A stretch of 64,000 bases of DNA, taken from an uncultured Eubacteriales bacterium. Its GTDB lineage: Bacteria > Bacillota > Clostridia > Oscillospirales > CAG-272. The notes below the pieces were generated by a model. That model searched no databases and was not told where the DNA came from. It saw nothing but the letters and a program-made list of their open reading frames with translations. A program made the translations under genes and the position numbers. Within the stretch, counting starts at the first letter, position 1. The number at the start of each line of letters is the position of its first letter. This document shows, in pieces, positions 36,892 to 45,274 of this stretch. The stretch spans positions 19,412 through 83,411 of the forward strand of contig CABUHS010000007.1 in the NCBI GenBank assembly GCA_902491535.1, in the 5' to 3' direction.

Positions 36892-38904
36892 TCACTCCCC
36901 TCTGTCTGTTATTTCAAGCGTACGTATCTCCCTGTATGCGTTTTTCTTTACTACATGAATATATACCGTCTCGATCAGAACAAATGCAGCCATCGCGATT
37001 CCGGAAATTACGGCAACTGAAAGCATCGATGTTCCGGAAGGAAGTCTTGTCAAAGAAGTAAACATAGTATATATCGCCGCGGCACTGCTGATAACCGCGA
37101 CAGACAGCACAAGAGAAAAGAAAGTGTTTATCTGCACTCCGACCGAGCGGCACAGAGATTCTGTATCACTGCCGAGCATGAGCAGGGCTATATATCTGTG
37201 CTTGCTCTGCCGCTGGCTTATCAGATACTTAAGCCCGATAACCGTATTTGATATCAGAAGAAACAGCACTCCGAGATATACGGTCAGATAACCTGCCGAT
37301 ACGGAATAAAATAAATTTCTTCCTATACCTTTAAGATAACTTTCATATTCGAAGCCTGATACGTCAAGCACACTGCTGACCTGCTGTATCGACTGCATAA
37401 GTCCTTTTTCCGATGTAAGATCATCATCGAGAAAAACATTAACACAAAACGGTTCATCATATTTTGCAAATTTCTCATATATATTATCAGGAACAATCAG
37501 CGCCGTATACAGCGTAATAGCACGGTCAGCTACAATATTGTCGCTGTAAAGCTTTTCACAGGTTTCATATGAAACTCCGCCGAAGCCTATATGAACATCC
37601 GACCGCAATATCTTCTGTAAAACGCCGTAATATTCTGTAGAGTCGCGTAAAGCCGAAGTATAAAGCGCAATTTTCCCGCCGTCAAGAGATACCTTATCCC
37701 CTCCCGACGACTCTGCCATACGGTTGTATGAACTTTCCGAAATTATATGATCGGTGTGAAAACTCGATGCAAAACCCAAAGTCTCATCAGAAGCTTTTAA
37801 AATATCGGTAATTTCAGAAAAGTCGATCGGTTCGTCGGTAAGCGACAGCTGCATCGGATAGACATCTTTTACCGTCTCTTTTATACCGTCACGTTCAAAA
37901 TACTCCAAAATATCTCTTTCATCTCCGAACACCGAAAAATCCACCGAGCGGCTCGCTGTAGTACGGCCAAACCCCATAGAAATCCCATATGACACACATG
38001 CAAGGGCAATAAGCAAGAGAAGCGACGACACGGAAAGCGCGCGGTATTGACCTATAACATTCTCCTGAATTTGTCTTCCGGTAAATGTAGAAAGTCCGAC
38101 AGTATCCGCACTCTTTTTGCGTATACGTCTGCCAAGAAACCCGCCGAATCCCTTATACAGAAGAAATGTTCCCGCGGCTCCGCATATCAAAAGTCCTGCA
38201 AATACCGCAAGATCAAGAGTTCTCATGCGGAATATCCCGAGATAATATGCAATAAGCAGAAGAGCTGCTCCGATGAAGAAATAAACCGAACTCTTTACCG
38301 ACGACATGTCCGTCTGCTTTCCCGCTGCACCCGAGGAAATAAGGTCTGCCGGCTCCGCCTTCATAAGCGGAATACTTATAAGCAGCATTGTAACGAGCTG
38401 GACGAGAACATATCCGCATACGGTCATTAAGACAGCATATGTCGAAAACGTAAAACTATGTCCTATAATTCCGAGTCCGACAAATTTAGCGGTTACGAGA
38501 CTTACCGCCTCTGTAAGAAGAAGCGCAGACGGAATTCCTATAAACAGCGATATCAGGCTATTCCAAAGTGTCTCACAAAGCAGCATGAAAAACAGTCTTG
38601 ATCGCTTCATACCGAGCATAAGATACATTCCGAGTTCTCTGCGGCGGCTGTCCGTCTGATAGCGGCAGGCAAAGAAAACAAGGAAAAATACAAAGAAAAG
38701 CGACATGCAGTACACAGCACGGAGAAGCATCAAAAGCTTATTTACCGCATCGCTTTCAATTTCTGCAAGAAATATCATAACATCCTGCTTGCCGAGCGAA
38801 AGCAGAGTATAAAATGCGATAACGGCAATCACAAGAGATCCGAAGAAAATTCCGTTTCCTTTCCGGTTTTTGGCGGCATTCCGCCACACCTGTTTAAAGA
38901 ACAT
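36892..38904 (-). CDS. bceB: BceB-type FtsX-like ABC permease (670 aa)
   Basis: About ten membrane helices with one large outer domain (~300-500), the architecture of peptide-antibiotic transporters that both remove the drug from lipid carriers and signal to the kinase. The N-terminal motif ELGMYLMLGMKRSRLFFM is a typical FtsX coupling region. It overlaps bceA by 11 bp and is 6 bp from bceR. Confidence 0.92.
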   Translation of the reverse strand: MFFKQVWRNAAKNRKGNGIFFGSLVIAVIAFYTLLSLGKQDVMIFLAEIESDAVNKLLMLLRAVYCMSLFFVFFLVFFACRYQTDSRRRELGMYLMLGMKRSRLFFMLLCETLWNSLISLFIGIPSALLLTEAVSLVTAKFVGLGIIGHSFTFSTYAVLMTVCGYVLVQLVTMLLISIPLMKAEPADLISSGAAGKQTDMSSVKSSVYFFIGAALLLIAYYLGIFRMRTLDLAVFAGLLICGAAGTFLLYKGFGGFLGRRIRKKSADTVGLSTFTGRQIQENVIGQYRALSVSSLLLLIALACVSYGISMGFGRTTASRSVDFSVFGDERDILEYFERDGIKETVKDVYPMQLSLTDEPIDFSEITDILKASDETLGFASSFHTDHIISESSYNRMAESSGGDKVSLDGGKIALYTSALRDSTEYYGVLQKILRSDVHIGFGGVSYETCEKLYSDNIVADRAITLYTALIVPDNIYEKFAKYDEPFCVNVFLDDDLTSEKGLMQSIQQVSSVLDVSGFEYESYLKGIGRNLFYSVSAGYLTVYLGVLFLLISNTVIGLKYLISQRQSKHRYIALLMLGSDTESLCRSVGVQINTFFSLVLSVAVISSAAAIYTMFTSLTRLPSGTSMLSVAVISGIAMAAFVLIETVYIHVVKKNAYREIRTLEITDRGE

Positions 38905-39676
38905 TTTCGCTTCCTCCTCCCATGCATGCCGTCACATTAAGGATTCTTTCGTAAAATGCCCCGGTAGTTTCATTTCCCGTATCACGGCGAAGCTCATGAA
39001 AAATAACGCCGTCCTTTATAAATAAAATACGTGAACAATAGCTCGCTGCACCGGCATCATGCGTTACCATTATTACCGTTTTACGGCGCGCTATGTTTAT
39101 CTCGGAAAGCTTGTCCATAAGAATTTTCGAATTACGGCTGTCAAGCGCTCCGGTCGGCTCATCGGCAAGCACAAGTTCGGGATCAGATATAAGAGCGCGC
39201 GCCGCTGCCGCCCGCTGCTTTTGACCTCCTGAAAGCTGAGACGGAAATTTATCAAGAGTATCAGCGATATCAAGCAGTTCAGACAGCATGCGCAGATCAC
39301 TTTCAGCGCTTCGTTCGCTTATTCCGTGAAGAGCGAGCGGAAGACAGATATTTTCGCGCACAGTGAGATTATCAAGCAGTTCAAACGACTGAAAAAGATA
39401 TCCTATCTCTTTGCCGCGGTATCCGGCAAGCTTTGCTCCGTCAAAGCCCGAAATATCCTGTCCGCGAAGTATTATCCGCCCGGAAGTCGGTCTTATCATA
39501 GTTGCGATACAGTTAAGAAGGGTTGTTTTTCCGGAACCGCTCGCTCCCATAATTCCGAGAAATTCGCCTTCAAGTACATCAAAGCTGACGCCGCGAAGTG
39601 CCTTCGTCTCCGTACTTCCCTTACCGTATGTTTTGGTAAGACTCTCAACCTTTAAAATACGATCTGAATTATTCAT
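38894..39676 (-). CDS. bceA: BceA-type ABC ATPase
   Basis: MacB/LolD-like ATPase of 260 aa. Walker A GASGSGKTTLL, signature QLSGGQKQRAAAARALI, Walker B LVLADEPTGALDSRN and H-loop VTHDAGAASYC. First gene of bceA-bceB-bceR-bceS. AGGAGG stands 8 bp before the ATG. Confidence 0.94.
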   Translation of the reverse strand: MNNSDRILKVESLTKTYGKGSTETKALRGVSFDVLEGEFLGIMGASGSGKTTLLNCIATMIRPTSGRIILRGQDISGFDGAKLAGYRGKEIGYLFQSFELLDNLTVRENICLPLALHGISERSAESDLRMLSELLDIADTLDKFPSQLSGGQKQRAAAARALISDPELVLADEPTGALDSRNSKILMDKLSEINIARRKTVIMVTHDAGAASYCSRILFIKDGVIFHELRRDTGNETTGAFYERILNVTACMGGGSENVL

Positions 39677-39706
39677 AAAAAACCTCCTGAAGTTTTCTCT
39701 GATAAC

Positions 39707-39752
39707 ATTGTATCAGATCGCAATATTAAATACCACTTACAGTCGCTGTAAG
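39707..39752 (-). promoter_or_regulatory. Bce operon promoter with regulator inverted repeat
   Basis: CTTACAG-CGA-CTGTAAG (39736-39752), a perfect 7-bp inverted repeat, lies just upstream of a poor -35 region. A -10 TACAAT lies at 39707-39712. A weak -35 beside a response-regulator site is typical of activated promoters; BceR-type boxes of the TNACA-N-TGTNA kind are known from Bacillus. Confidence 0.65.
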
Positions 39753-39837
39753 GTTAACGTGAAACAATTCTTTCGTAAAAGCTTTTATCCACTCTATAAT
39801 GTTATTCTACCACATAAAAAAGAAAAATTCCATAGGA

Positions 39838-40569
39838 TCAGGCAATATCATTTAATACAGCCGCTAAGTCAGAGGTATCACGTTCCTGAAGCCGGCGCAT
39901 TTTCAACCATGTTATAAATCCGTATATATCGTTCAGAAGAAACGTAACAAAGCAAACTGTCACAGAAAGATATGAAATATCCTCTGACACAGCCATCGAC
40001 CATAAAATTATAAGGACAATATCATTAGCGGCATATGCAAGCGCAAAAAACGCACTGCGTCTGAATGTAAGATACGCCGCTATAAAGCTTGTTGCAACAG
40101 ACACCGTACTCACAATAAGATTTGCCGTATCAAAATATTTCAGAATAAAATAGAATACGACCGTTACAGCCGTTGTCAGAATAAAAGCAAATACTGTCTC
40201 ACAAACGGACAGGCGATTTATCTTAACCTTAAAATTATCGTCTCTGGACGGATTTCGGATCCACGATATAAGGGCAAATACCGCCATCGGCGCTGTCATT
40301 CCGAGATATGTTATCATCTCGCCGTAATATGCGCAGGTATACGAAATGATACCGTACATAATACTGAAGCATATTATAAGCACCTGTCCGAAAGGATTTC
40401 CGCGTGCATTAAAAATAAGAGAAGTACTTCCCACAAGTGAAGCGGCAAGAGCAAAAGTACTTCCTCCTCCGAAAATAAGCCGCGACGCAATTATAAGTAT
40501 AACGGATGCGCTCCATATCGCAATGTCTGTGGCAGAAAAGCCTTTAAAAAATTTGATTTTTTTCTTCAT
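39838..40569 (-). CDS. pnuC: PnuC-family vitamin B3 (nicotinamide riboside) transporter
   Basis: A 243-residue protein with seven predicted membrane helices. FNARGNPFGQVLIICFSIMY resembles the PnuC SWEET-like repeat, and FLLNDIYGFITWLKM is the conserved C-terminal Asn-Asp/Trp signature. It would import nicotinamide riboside (NAD precursor); thiamine and riboflavin relatives exist, so the substrate is inferred. Upstream is a candidate attenuator RNA. The ribosome binding site GGAAAGGAAC is ~6 bp before the ATG. Confidence 0.85.
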   Translation of the reverse strand: MKKKIKFFKGFSATDIAIWSASVILIIASRLIFGGGSTFALAASLVGSTSLIFNARGNPFGQVLIICFSIMYGIISYTCAYYGEMITYLGMTAPMAVFALISWIRNPSRDDNFKVKINRLSVCETVFAFILTTAVTVVFYFILKYFDTANLIVSTVSVATSFIAAYLTFRRSAFFALAYAANDIVLIILWSMAVSEDISYLSVTVCFVTFLLNDIYGFITWLKMRRLQERDTSDLAAVLNDIA

Positions 40570-40698
40570 TATGACAGTTCCTTTCCTGCAAAGCTGAAAT
40601 TCAGTATTGATCTCGGCCGTACCGAAATAACGTTATTCCGAGCGTCAAAGTACAAAACTTCTGTCCGAAAATTTATTTTCAGGTTTTACTGCCCGCTC

Positions 40699-40781
40699 AA
40701 AAAAACAAGCACCCGCATACACATCTTCAAAGACCTAACGATGTGTACCGAATGCTAAGCATCTTACTACCCGGTGGCAGT
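40699..40781 (-). promoter_or_regulatory. Candidate riboswitch/attenuator upstream of pnuC
   Basis: The RNA would start near 40781 (CACTGCCACCGGGTAGTAAG). About 25 nt later a 16-17 bp hairpin forms (arms at 40740-40756 and 40708-40725, one bulge, a few G-U), directly followed by T7: a full intrinsic terminator 130 bp before the pnuC ATG. ACTGCC at the 5' end can instead pair with GGCAGT just after the T-run, giving a competing fold. This is the layout of a transcription-attenuating riboswitch. I do not recognise it as TPP, preQ1, purine or NAD class. Confidence 0.55.
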
Positions 40782-40787
40782 GTTTTT

Positions 40788-40816
40788 ATTGTACCATATC
40801 AAGAGACAAAAATCAA
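40788..40816 (-). promoter_or_regulatory. Promoter of the pnuC leader
   Basis: TTGATT (40811-40816), 17 bp and TACAAT (40788-40793) on the minus strand. The start site falls immediately before the ACTGCC segment of the leader. Confidence 0.7.
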
Positions 40817-40868
40817 TAATAAATTTATATAAAAATAATCTGTCCGCCGAAAATATCGCCATATCATA

Positions 40869-40897
40869 TTGACGCAAAGCAAAAGATATGTTAGAAT
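40869..40897 (+). promoter_or_regulatory. Promoter of the NUDIX gene at 40.9 kb
   Basis: TTGACG (40869-40874), 17 bp, TAGAAT (40892-40897), divergent from the pnuC promoter. Confidence 0.75.
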
Positions 40898-40927
40898 AAA
40901 CGACCAATACAAGAAGAAAGGTAAAAA

Positions 40928-41449
40928 ATGAAACTTCTTTTTGAAATAGACACAAAAGACTATAATCCCGACGGAAAAGCATTCGTAAGACCGTCTGTGC
41001 GCAGTATCATAATAAAAAACGGAAAAGTAGCTATGGTACACAGTCTGAAATACGACTATTACAAATTCCCGGGCGGCGGAATTGAGAAGGGTGAAAGCCA
41101 TGAAGAAGCTTTAATACGGGAAACCTCAGAAGAAGCCGGGCTTTCGGTTATTCCGTGTACTATTACTGAATACGGATATGTTCACAGAATCCAGAAAAGC
41201 CACACATCTGATGATATATTCATTCAGGATAATTATTACTACTTTTGCAGTACCAAGCAAAAGATACATTCTCAAAATTTAGACGACTACGAATCAGAAG
41301 AACATTTTACTTTGGAATGGATAGATCCTGCGACCGCAATCGAAATAAACAGAAAATCAGATCACGGCCCGAAAGATAAAAATATGATCGAACGCGAAGC
41401 CAAAGTGCTGGAATGCCTGATTGCAGATAAATATCTGAGTGCTGACTGA
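40928..41449 (+). CDS. NUDIX hydrolase (173 aa)
   Basis: Hydrolyses a nucleoside-diphosphate-linked substrate. The Nudix box reads GGGIEKGESHEEALIRETSEEAG (given in two parts: GGGIEKGESHEEAL, IRETSEEAG), nearly the full G-x5-E-x7-REUXEEXGU pattern, at ~residues 51-73. The specific substrate is unknown. Head-to-head with pnuC, so a link to NAD metabolism (for example ADP-ribose or NADH cleavage) is possible but unproven. AAAGG before the ATG. Confidence 0.88.
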   Translation: MKLLFEIDTKDYNPDGKAFVRPSVRSIIIKNGKVAMVHSLKYDYYKFPGGGIEKGESHEEALIRETSEEAGLSVIPCTITEYGYVHRIQKSHTSDDIFIQDNYYYFCSTKQKIHSQNLDDYESEEHFTLEWIDPATAIEINRKSDHGPKDKNMIEREAKVLECLIADKYLSAD

Positions 41450-41471
41450 CTATTGTAACATTATAAAAAGC

Positions 41472-41514
41472 AAAGCGATAACCGTATCTTCTTAATCGGT
41501 TATCGCTTTTTATA
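41472..41514 (+). terminator. Terminator after the NUDIX gene
   Basis: AAAGCGATAACCG and its exact complement form a 13-bp stem with a 12-nt loop and end in TTTTTATAAT. It may also serve the convergent acetyltransferase gene. Confidence 0.85.
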
Positions 41515-41554
41515 ATATACCGTAAACGGACAATATTTTTTAGTGATATATCAT

Positions 41555-42208
41555 TCAGCAGTCACTGTCACAGTGCAGAACTGCATTATCCGCCAGTCTG
41601 TCCGGCATATATATCATACTATCGCTTTCGGTAAGCTCTCTTATTACTCTGCACGGAACACCTGCGGCAAAGCTTCCCTCCGGAATATCGCGTGTTACAA
41701 CGCTGCCTGCACCTATTACACAGTTATCACCGATCGTAACACCGGGGCAAACCGTAACTGATGCGCCAAGCCAGCAATTATTTCCGATGTGAACCGGTTT
41801 TGCATAACAAAGATGCTTCTTTTCTCCATTTGCGGTCAGCATCTCCCGGCGCTCATCGGGCAGCATAGGATGAACGGGCGTTACAATTGTCACATTCGGT
41901 CCGAAATCGCAATAATCTCCGATAGTGACCTCTGCATCATCCTGAATAGTCAGATTAAAGTTACCGAAAAATTTTTTGCCTATTTTTGTATGCTTTCCGT
42001 AATGGAAAAAAATCGGTCCCTGCAAAACGCTTCCTTCGCCTAACTTTCCGATTATCTCAGAAAGAATTTCCGCACGCCTTTCGCTCTCATTCTCATAGGT
42101 ACGATTATAATCTATATTTAAATTATGCGTCTTCAGCTTAATTGCCTTCAACTCAGGATCAGCAGGACTGAACAAAATTCCCTCTCTGATTTTTTCCTCT
42201 TCGCACAT
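41555..42208 (-). CDS. Maltose/galactoside-type O-acetyltransferase
   Basis: Left-handed beta-helix acetyltransferase (217 aa) that uses acetyl-CoA to acetylate a sugar. An N-terminal helical Maa domain (~1-60) leads into hexapeptide repeats, with IVTPVHPM holding the catalytic His, then NNCWLGASVTVCPGVTIG, NCVIGAGSVVTRDIPEG and AAGVPCRVIREL. Sugar specificity is unknown. It ends with an unusual cysteine-containing tail (HCDSDC). Confidence 0.88.
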   Translation of the reverse strand: MCEEEKIREGILFSPADPELKAIKLKTHNLNIDYNRTYENESERRAEILSEIIGKLGEGSVLQGPIFFHYGKHTKIGKKFFGNFNLTIQDDAEVTIGDYCDFGPNVTIVTPVHPMLPDERREMLTANGEKKHLCYAKPVHIGNNCWLGASVTVCPGVTIGDNCVIGAGSVVTRDIPEGSFAAGVPCRVIRELTESDSMIYMPDRLADNAVLHCDSDC

Positions 42209-42293
42209 AGTAAAATCCCCCTGTTTAAGCGGTATCGTTATTTAATCATAATTATAAGTGATTTTTATGAGGAAATCAAGATATACGGCAAAA

Positions 42294-42468
42294 TCAGTTT
42301 TCATAATCTGTGTAAATAAATTCTGTCACATACTTTACATTGATCGGCATTTTCTGTTTGCATTTCTGATAATACAGGGTGGAGTGATTCTTTCTGTTCT
42401 TCTCCGCGTATCTTTTTGCCGCATACCGGACAGATAAGCAGATCTTTTTCCGTCTCCGCGCCTCTCAT
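42294..42468 (-). pseudogene. Frameshifted cysteine-rich KTR-type small protein gene
   Basis: The ATG at 42466-42468 overlaps the sirtuin stop (TAATG). The first frame reads KDLLICPVCGKKIRGEEQ and then drifts to an unrelated ending at 42301. Switching frame near GGAGAAGAAC gives RKNHSTLYYQKCKQKMPINV up to 42294, which is the second half expected of the small CPVCGNKTR...CPKCKQETLINV family. Together they would form one ~57-residue protein with two CxxC-type knuckles, the second damaged. Either a pseudogene or a base-calling indel. Too short for usual gene calling. Confidence 0.55.
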
Positions 42469-43316
42469 TATTTTAAGGCTACCAGGACCTTTTCTATATC
42501 ACCGTCAATGCAAACCGACTGTTTTTCGATTTCTTTAGGATAAACGGTCTGACCGAGATTTACGCACGCATAAACTGCTTTCGGATTTTTTTCTGTCATC
42601 TGCCAGAACGGATATTTAATAATAACCGGAGTATTATAGCCTACGCCGAGTTCCAAAAACAGAATGTGCAGATCCTTGTGACGGCGGATAAAATCGCCGC
42701 AACGGTCTGCTGCGGCATACCATCCCTCATCCTGCACGAATTTGTCATCGCACCGCAGGTTCATCGTCATCGGCGCACCGCATACAGGACATTTAGGAAT
42801 AAGCTCCGTCGGAATTTTCATATTCTTTTGCTCAATGGTCATCTGACGAACTTTTATTTCATTGTCATAGGTTTTATCGTGACAGGCCTCCGAACATTGC
42901 CACAGGCCGTAATCCCCCTGCGTATAAAACAGCCTCTTTTTATCAAAGCCGGCAAGCTGAAACTGATGGTCTACATTAGTAGTAAGAACAAAGTAGTCCT
43001 TATCTCTCACAAGCTCCAATAATGCCGCATACGGCTTACCAACGGTGACATCATAGCGGTTTATCAGAATGTGCCTCGACCACCACGCCCAGTATTCTTC
43101 TAAACTGTCATACGGATAAAAACCGCCCGAATACATATCGGTAATACCGTATTTCTGATGAAAGTCGGAAAAGTATTTTTCAAAGCGTTCTCCGCTGTAT
43201 GCCATTCCCGCTGAAGCAGATAGTCCTGCGCCTGCGCCGATCAAAATACAGTCGGCGGTTTCTATCTCCCTTTTCAGCCGTTCGATCTTATCCAAGCAGG
43301 CTTCTGTAGATTTCAT
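42468..43316 (-). CDS. Class M sirtuin (SirTM), macrodomain-linked protein ADP-ribosyltransferase
   Basis: SIR2-fold NAD enzyme of 282 aa. NAD-binding CILIGAGAGLSASAGMAY (~residues 18-35), TTNVDHQFQLAG in the active site (the canonical NID-x-LH order is altered), a CPVCGAPM cysteine pair, ELGVGYNTPVIIKYPFW and a final NLG segment. Macrodomain-linked sirtuins of this class ADP-ribosylate lipoylated GcvH-like proteins in staphylococci and streptococci during oxidative stress. The start is placed at MKSTEACLDK, overlapping the macrodomain gene by 29 bp. The usual gcvH-L and lplA partners are absent here. Confidence 0.85.
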   Translation of the reverse strand: MKSTEACLDKIERLKREIETADCILIGAGAGLSASAGMAYSGERFEKYFSDFHQKYGITDMYSGGFYPYDSLEEYWAWWSRHILINRYDVTVGKPYAALLELVRDKDYFVLTTNVDHQFQLAGFDKKRLFYTQGDYGLWQCSEACHDKTYDNEIKVRQMTIEQKNMKIPTELIPKCPVCGAPMTMNLRCDDKFVQDEGWYAAADRCGDFIRRHKDLHILFLELGVGYNTPVIIKYPFWQMTEKNPKAVYACVNLGQTVYPKEIEKQSVCIDGDIEKVLVALK

Positions 43317-44061
43317 AATCGGTATCTTTGAAAACATTGAATATCACCTTGATTTTGCTTTGGTTTTTCGCTGTAAATTCCTTTACAGTGCGTATTGCAA
43401 TTTCCGCCGCTTTACCGTTCGGAAAATGAAACTCGCCCGTAGATATGCAGCAAAACGCAATACTGTCTATTCTGTTTTGTTCTGCAAGCTCCATGCATGA
43501 ACGGTAACAGGAAGCAAGCTGCATTTTATCCGTTTCAGTCAGTCTGCCGTGAACAATCGGACCTACCGTGTGCAGCACATACCGGCAAGGGAGATTAAAA
43601 GCGGGCGTTATTTTTGCTCTGCCCGTTTCTTCCCCACACCCTTGCTTTTTCATAAGCTCCGAGCAGGCAAGACGAAGCTGAACGCCGGAAAAAGTGTGAA
43701 TGGCGTTATCAATACAACCGTGACAGGGACAGAAGCAGCCGAGCATCTGCGAGTTGGCAGCATTAACGATTGCGCCGCATCGGAGCGTAGTAATATCGCC
43801 CTGCCAAAGGTAGATACCGCCATATAACGGAGTTAGATCCACAATGTCAGTGATTCCCTTTTGCGCAATTTCCCTCTGCAAGTACCCGTCTTGTATTTGC
43901 AAAAATTCCGCCGATACAGGGCCCGGCATACGGATATTAAAAAGCGAGCGGAGCAATTTTTTCTGTCTCTGACTGTCTTCCGGAATTGCTATATCTACAT
44001 ATTCCGGCTGCTCCCGTAACAGCTCTTTGATTAAATAAATCCGTTTTTCATCATGTGTCAT
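43288..44061 (-). CDS. Zinc-dependent macrodomain protein (ADP-ribosyl hydrolase)
   Basis: Macrodomain of the SauMacro type, 257 aa. The helical N-terminus is followed by the core: WQGDITTLRCGAIVNAANSQ, the zinc-binding FCPCHGCIDNAIH, CGEETGRAKITPAFNLPC and YVLHTVGPIVHG, CISTGEFHFPN. It removes ADP-ribose from the protein modified by the adjacent sirtuin, so the pair writes and erases one mark. Start at MTHDEKRIYL with GGGAG 8 bp upstream, 12 codons inside a longer reading. Confidence 0.88.
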   Translation of the reverse strand: MTHDEKRIYLIKELLREQPEYVDIAIPEDSQRQKKLLRSLFNIRMPGPVSAEFLQIQDGYLQREIAQKGITDIVDLTPLYGGIYLWQGDITTLRCGAIVNAANSQMLGCFCPCHGCIDNAIHTFSGVQLRLACSELMKKQGCGEETGRAKITPAFNLPCRYVLHTVGPIVHGRLTETDKMQLASCYRSCMELAEQNRIDSIAFCCISTGEFHFPNGKAAEIAIRTVKEFTAKNQSKIKVIFNVFKDTDYEIYRSLLG

Positions 44062-44161
44062 TTTTATTTCTCCCGAGCAGCTGCTTTTCGCGGACAAACA
44101 CTCCTTTACCTTAAAACCGAGACTATCGTTACGACAGCCCCGGTTTACTTTGTATACCTAT

Positions 44162-44953
44162 TTAAGCAAAGAAGAATCCTGCCGTCATATCGAGATAATT
44201 CTGACCGCTGTACTGCGGATACTTTTTGCCAACTTCCGTTTTGAATTCGTCTGCATTTTTGCAGTCCGCTGCAATCTTTTTGAGGTTTTCCAGATAGCCG
44301 ATCTTTGTCTGTGCGTCTTTCAAATCCTCCGGGGTATAGTGCGAGGTGAGGATCAGATCATAGCCTTTTTCAATATAGCTGCGAAGCTCTGCGATCATAG
44401 CGTCGGCGTGTCCTGCGCCTGCAACGATGGAGTGGCAGTCATGGCCCAGCATATGAGTGTAAACGGCATTGATTTCTGGTATCTCCACATCGAATGCTTC
44501 ATTTGTTTGCTTAATTACAAAATCAATACCGCCTATCGTTATTTTACCTGCTTCAATGACATTTGTAATCTTATGAACAGAATTGTCGAAAATTTCACCG
44601 AATACGCCGGTAAAGTTATCGATCAGAGCCTTTCCGCCGCCGTTTTCAGAGTATTCCTTTGCATTCTGTGTTGCATATTTCGGAACATCGGGAAGGAATG
44701 TTGCTCCTGCACCGTGGTAAGCAACGAGCATTCCCTCAACCGTGACATCTTTCAGGTATTCGTCAAGCTCCTTGTTGTTGTCAAAGAAACACGGGGATTC
44801 AATGACAACAGCCTTGCCGTTCTTTTCAACGATGAACACTTCATCGTCAATGAAATCGTTTGTTTTATATGCGTGCAGTTTAACAGTACCGAAATCGTAA
44901 ATGTTCATTTCGCCTTTTGCAAGTTTTACGGTAGTAAATGTATTCTTATTCAT
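44162..44953 (-). CDS. Metallo-beta-lactamase-fold protein (263 aa)
   Basis: Cytoplasmic protein with an MBL-like order of strands (TTVKLAKGEMNIYDFG; DDEVFIVEKNGKAVVIESP; MLVAYHGAGATFLPD; VYTHMLGHDCHSIV; LILTSHYTPEDL). The canonical HxHxDH is reduced to YHGAGA, so metal binding and activity are doubtful. The C-terminal half is helical. It is divergent from hxlR, with the paired operator sites between, so it is probably the HxlR target. Start at ATG 44953 with GGAG upstream; a TTG two codons earlier is less likely. Confidence 0.7.
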   Translation of the reverse strand: MNKNTFTTVKLAKGEMNIYDFGTVKLHAYKTNDFIDDEVFIVEKNGKAVVIESPCFFDNNKELDEYLKDVTVEGMLVAYHGAGATFLPDVPKYATQNAKEYSENGGGKALIDNFTGVFGEIFDNSVHKITNVIEAGKITIGGIDFVIKQTNEAFDVEIPEINAVYTHMLGHDCHSIVAGAGHADAMIAELRSYIEKGYDLILTSHYTPEDLKDAQTKIGYLENLKKIAADCKNADEFKTEVGKKYPQYSGQNYLDMTAGFFFA

Positions 44954-45031
44954 GATCAAATTCTCCTTACTGTGTTTTTTATTTTCCGATATTGAACTTC
45001 GGATCGGCCGCTGTCCTCAGCTCTTGTCTAT

Positions 45032-45060
45032 ATTATAATCAAGCAAATTTCGGTTGTAAA
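45032..45060 (-). promoter_or_regulatory. Promoter of the MBL-fold gene
   Basis: TTTACA (45055-45060), 17 bp, TATAAT (45032-45037) on the minus strand. The operator pair begins 21 bp upstream of the -35. Confidence 0.75.
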
Positions 45061-45081
45061 GTATGCACTTTATTGTGCTAT

Positions 45082-45124
45082 AGTTACCGACAGGAAACTC
45101 TTGGATAGTTACCGTATGGAAACA
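45082..45124. promoter_or_regulatory. Tandem HxlR-type operators
   Basis: Two copies of an imperfect inverted repeat AGTTACC-N4-GGAAAC(T/A) occur at 45082-45099 and 45107-45124, spaced 25 bp start to start. They lie between the divergent MBL gene and hxlR. Confidence 0.65.
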
Positions 45125-45202
45125 AATGCGTAACGACGGACTTTTTCAGCATTTTTAGTAAATAAAAAAATTTTTAACTTTTTTTATTTAACCTCAGAAA
45201 CA

Positions 45203-45231
45203 TTGACTCAAAACAAGCTGTATGGTATAAT
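45203..45231 (+). promoter_or_regulatory. Promoter of hxlR-type gene
   Basis: TTGACT (45203-45208), 17 bp, TATAAT (45226-45231), 43 bp before the start codon. Confidence 0.82.
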
Positions 45232-45274
45232 AAGGATAAAAGTATCGTTTAGAAACCAATGGGAGATATCATTC

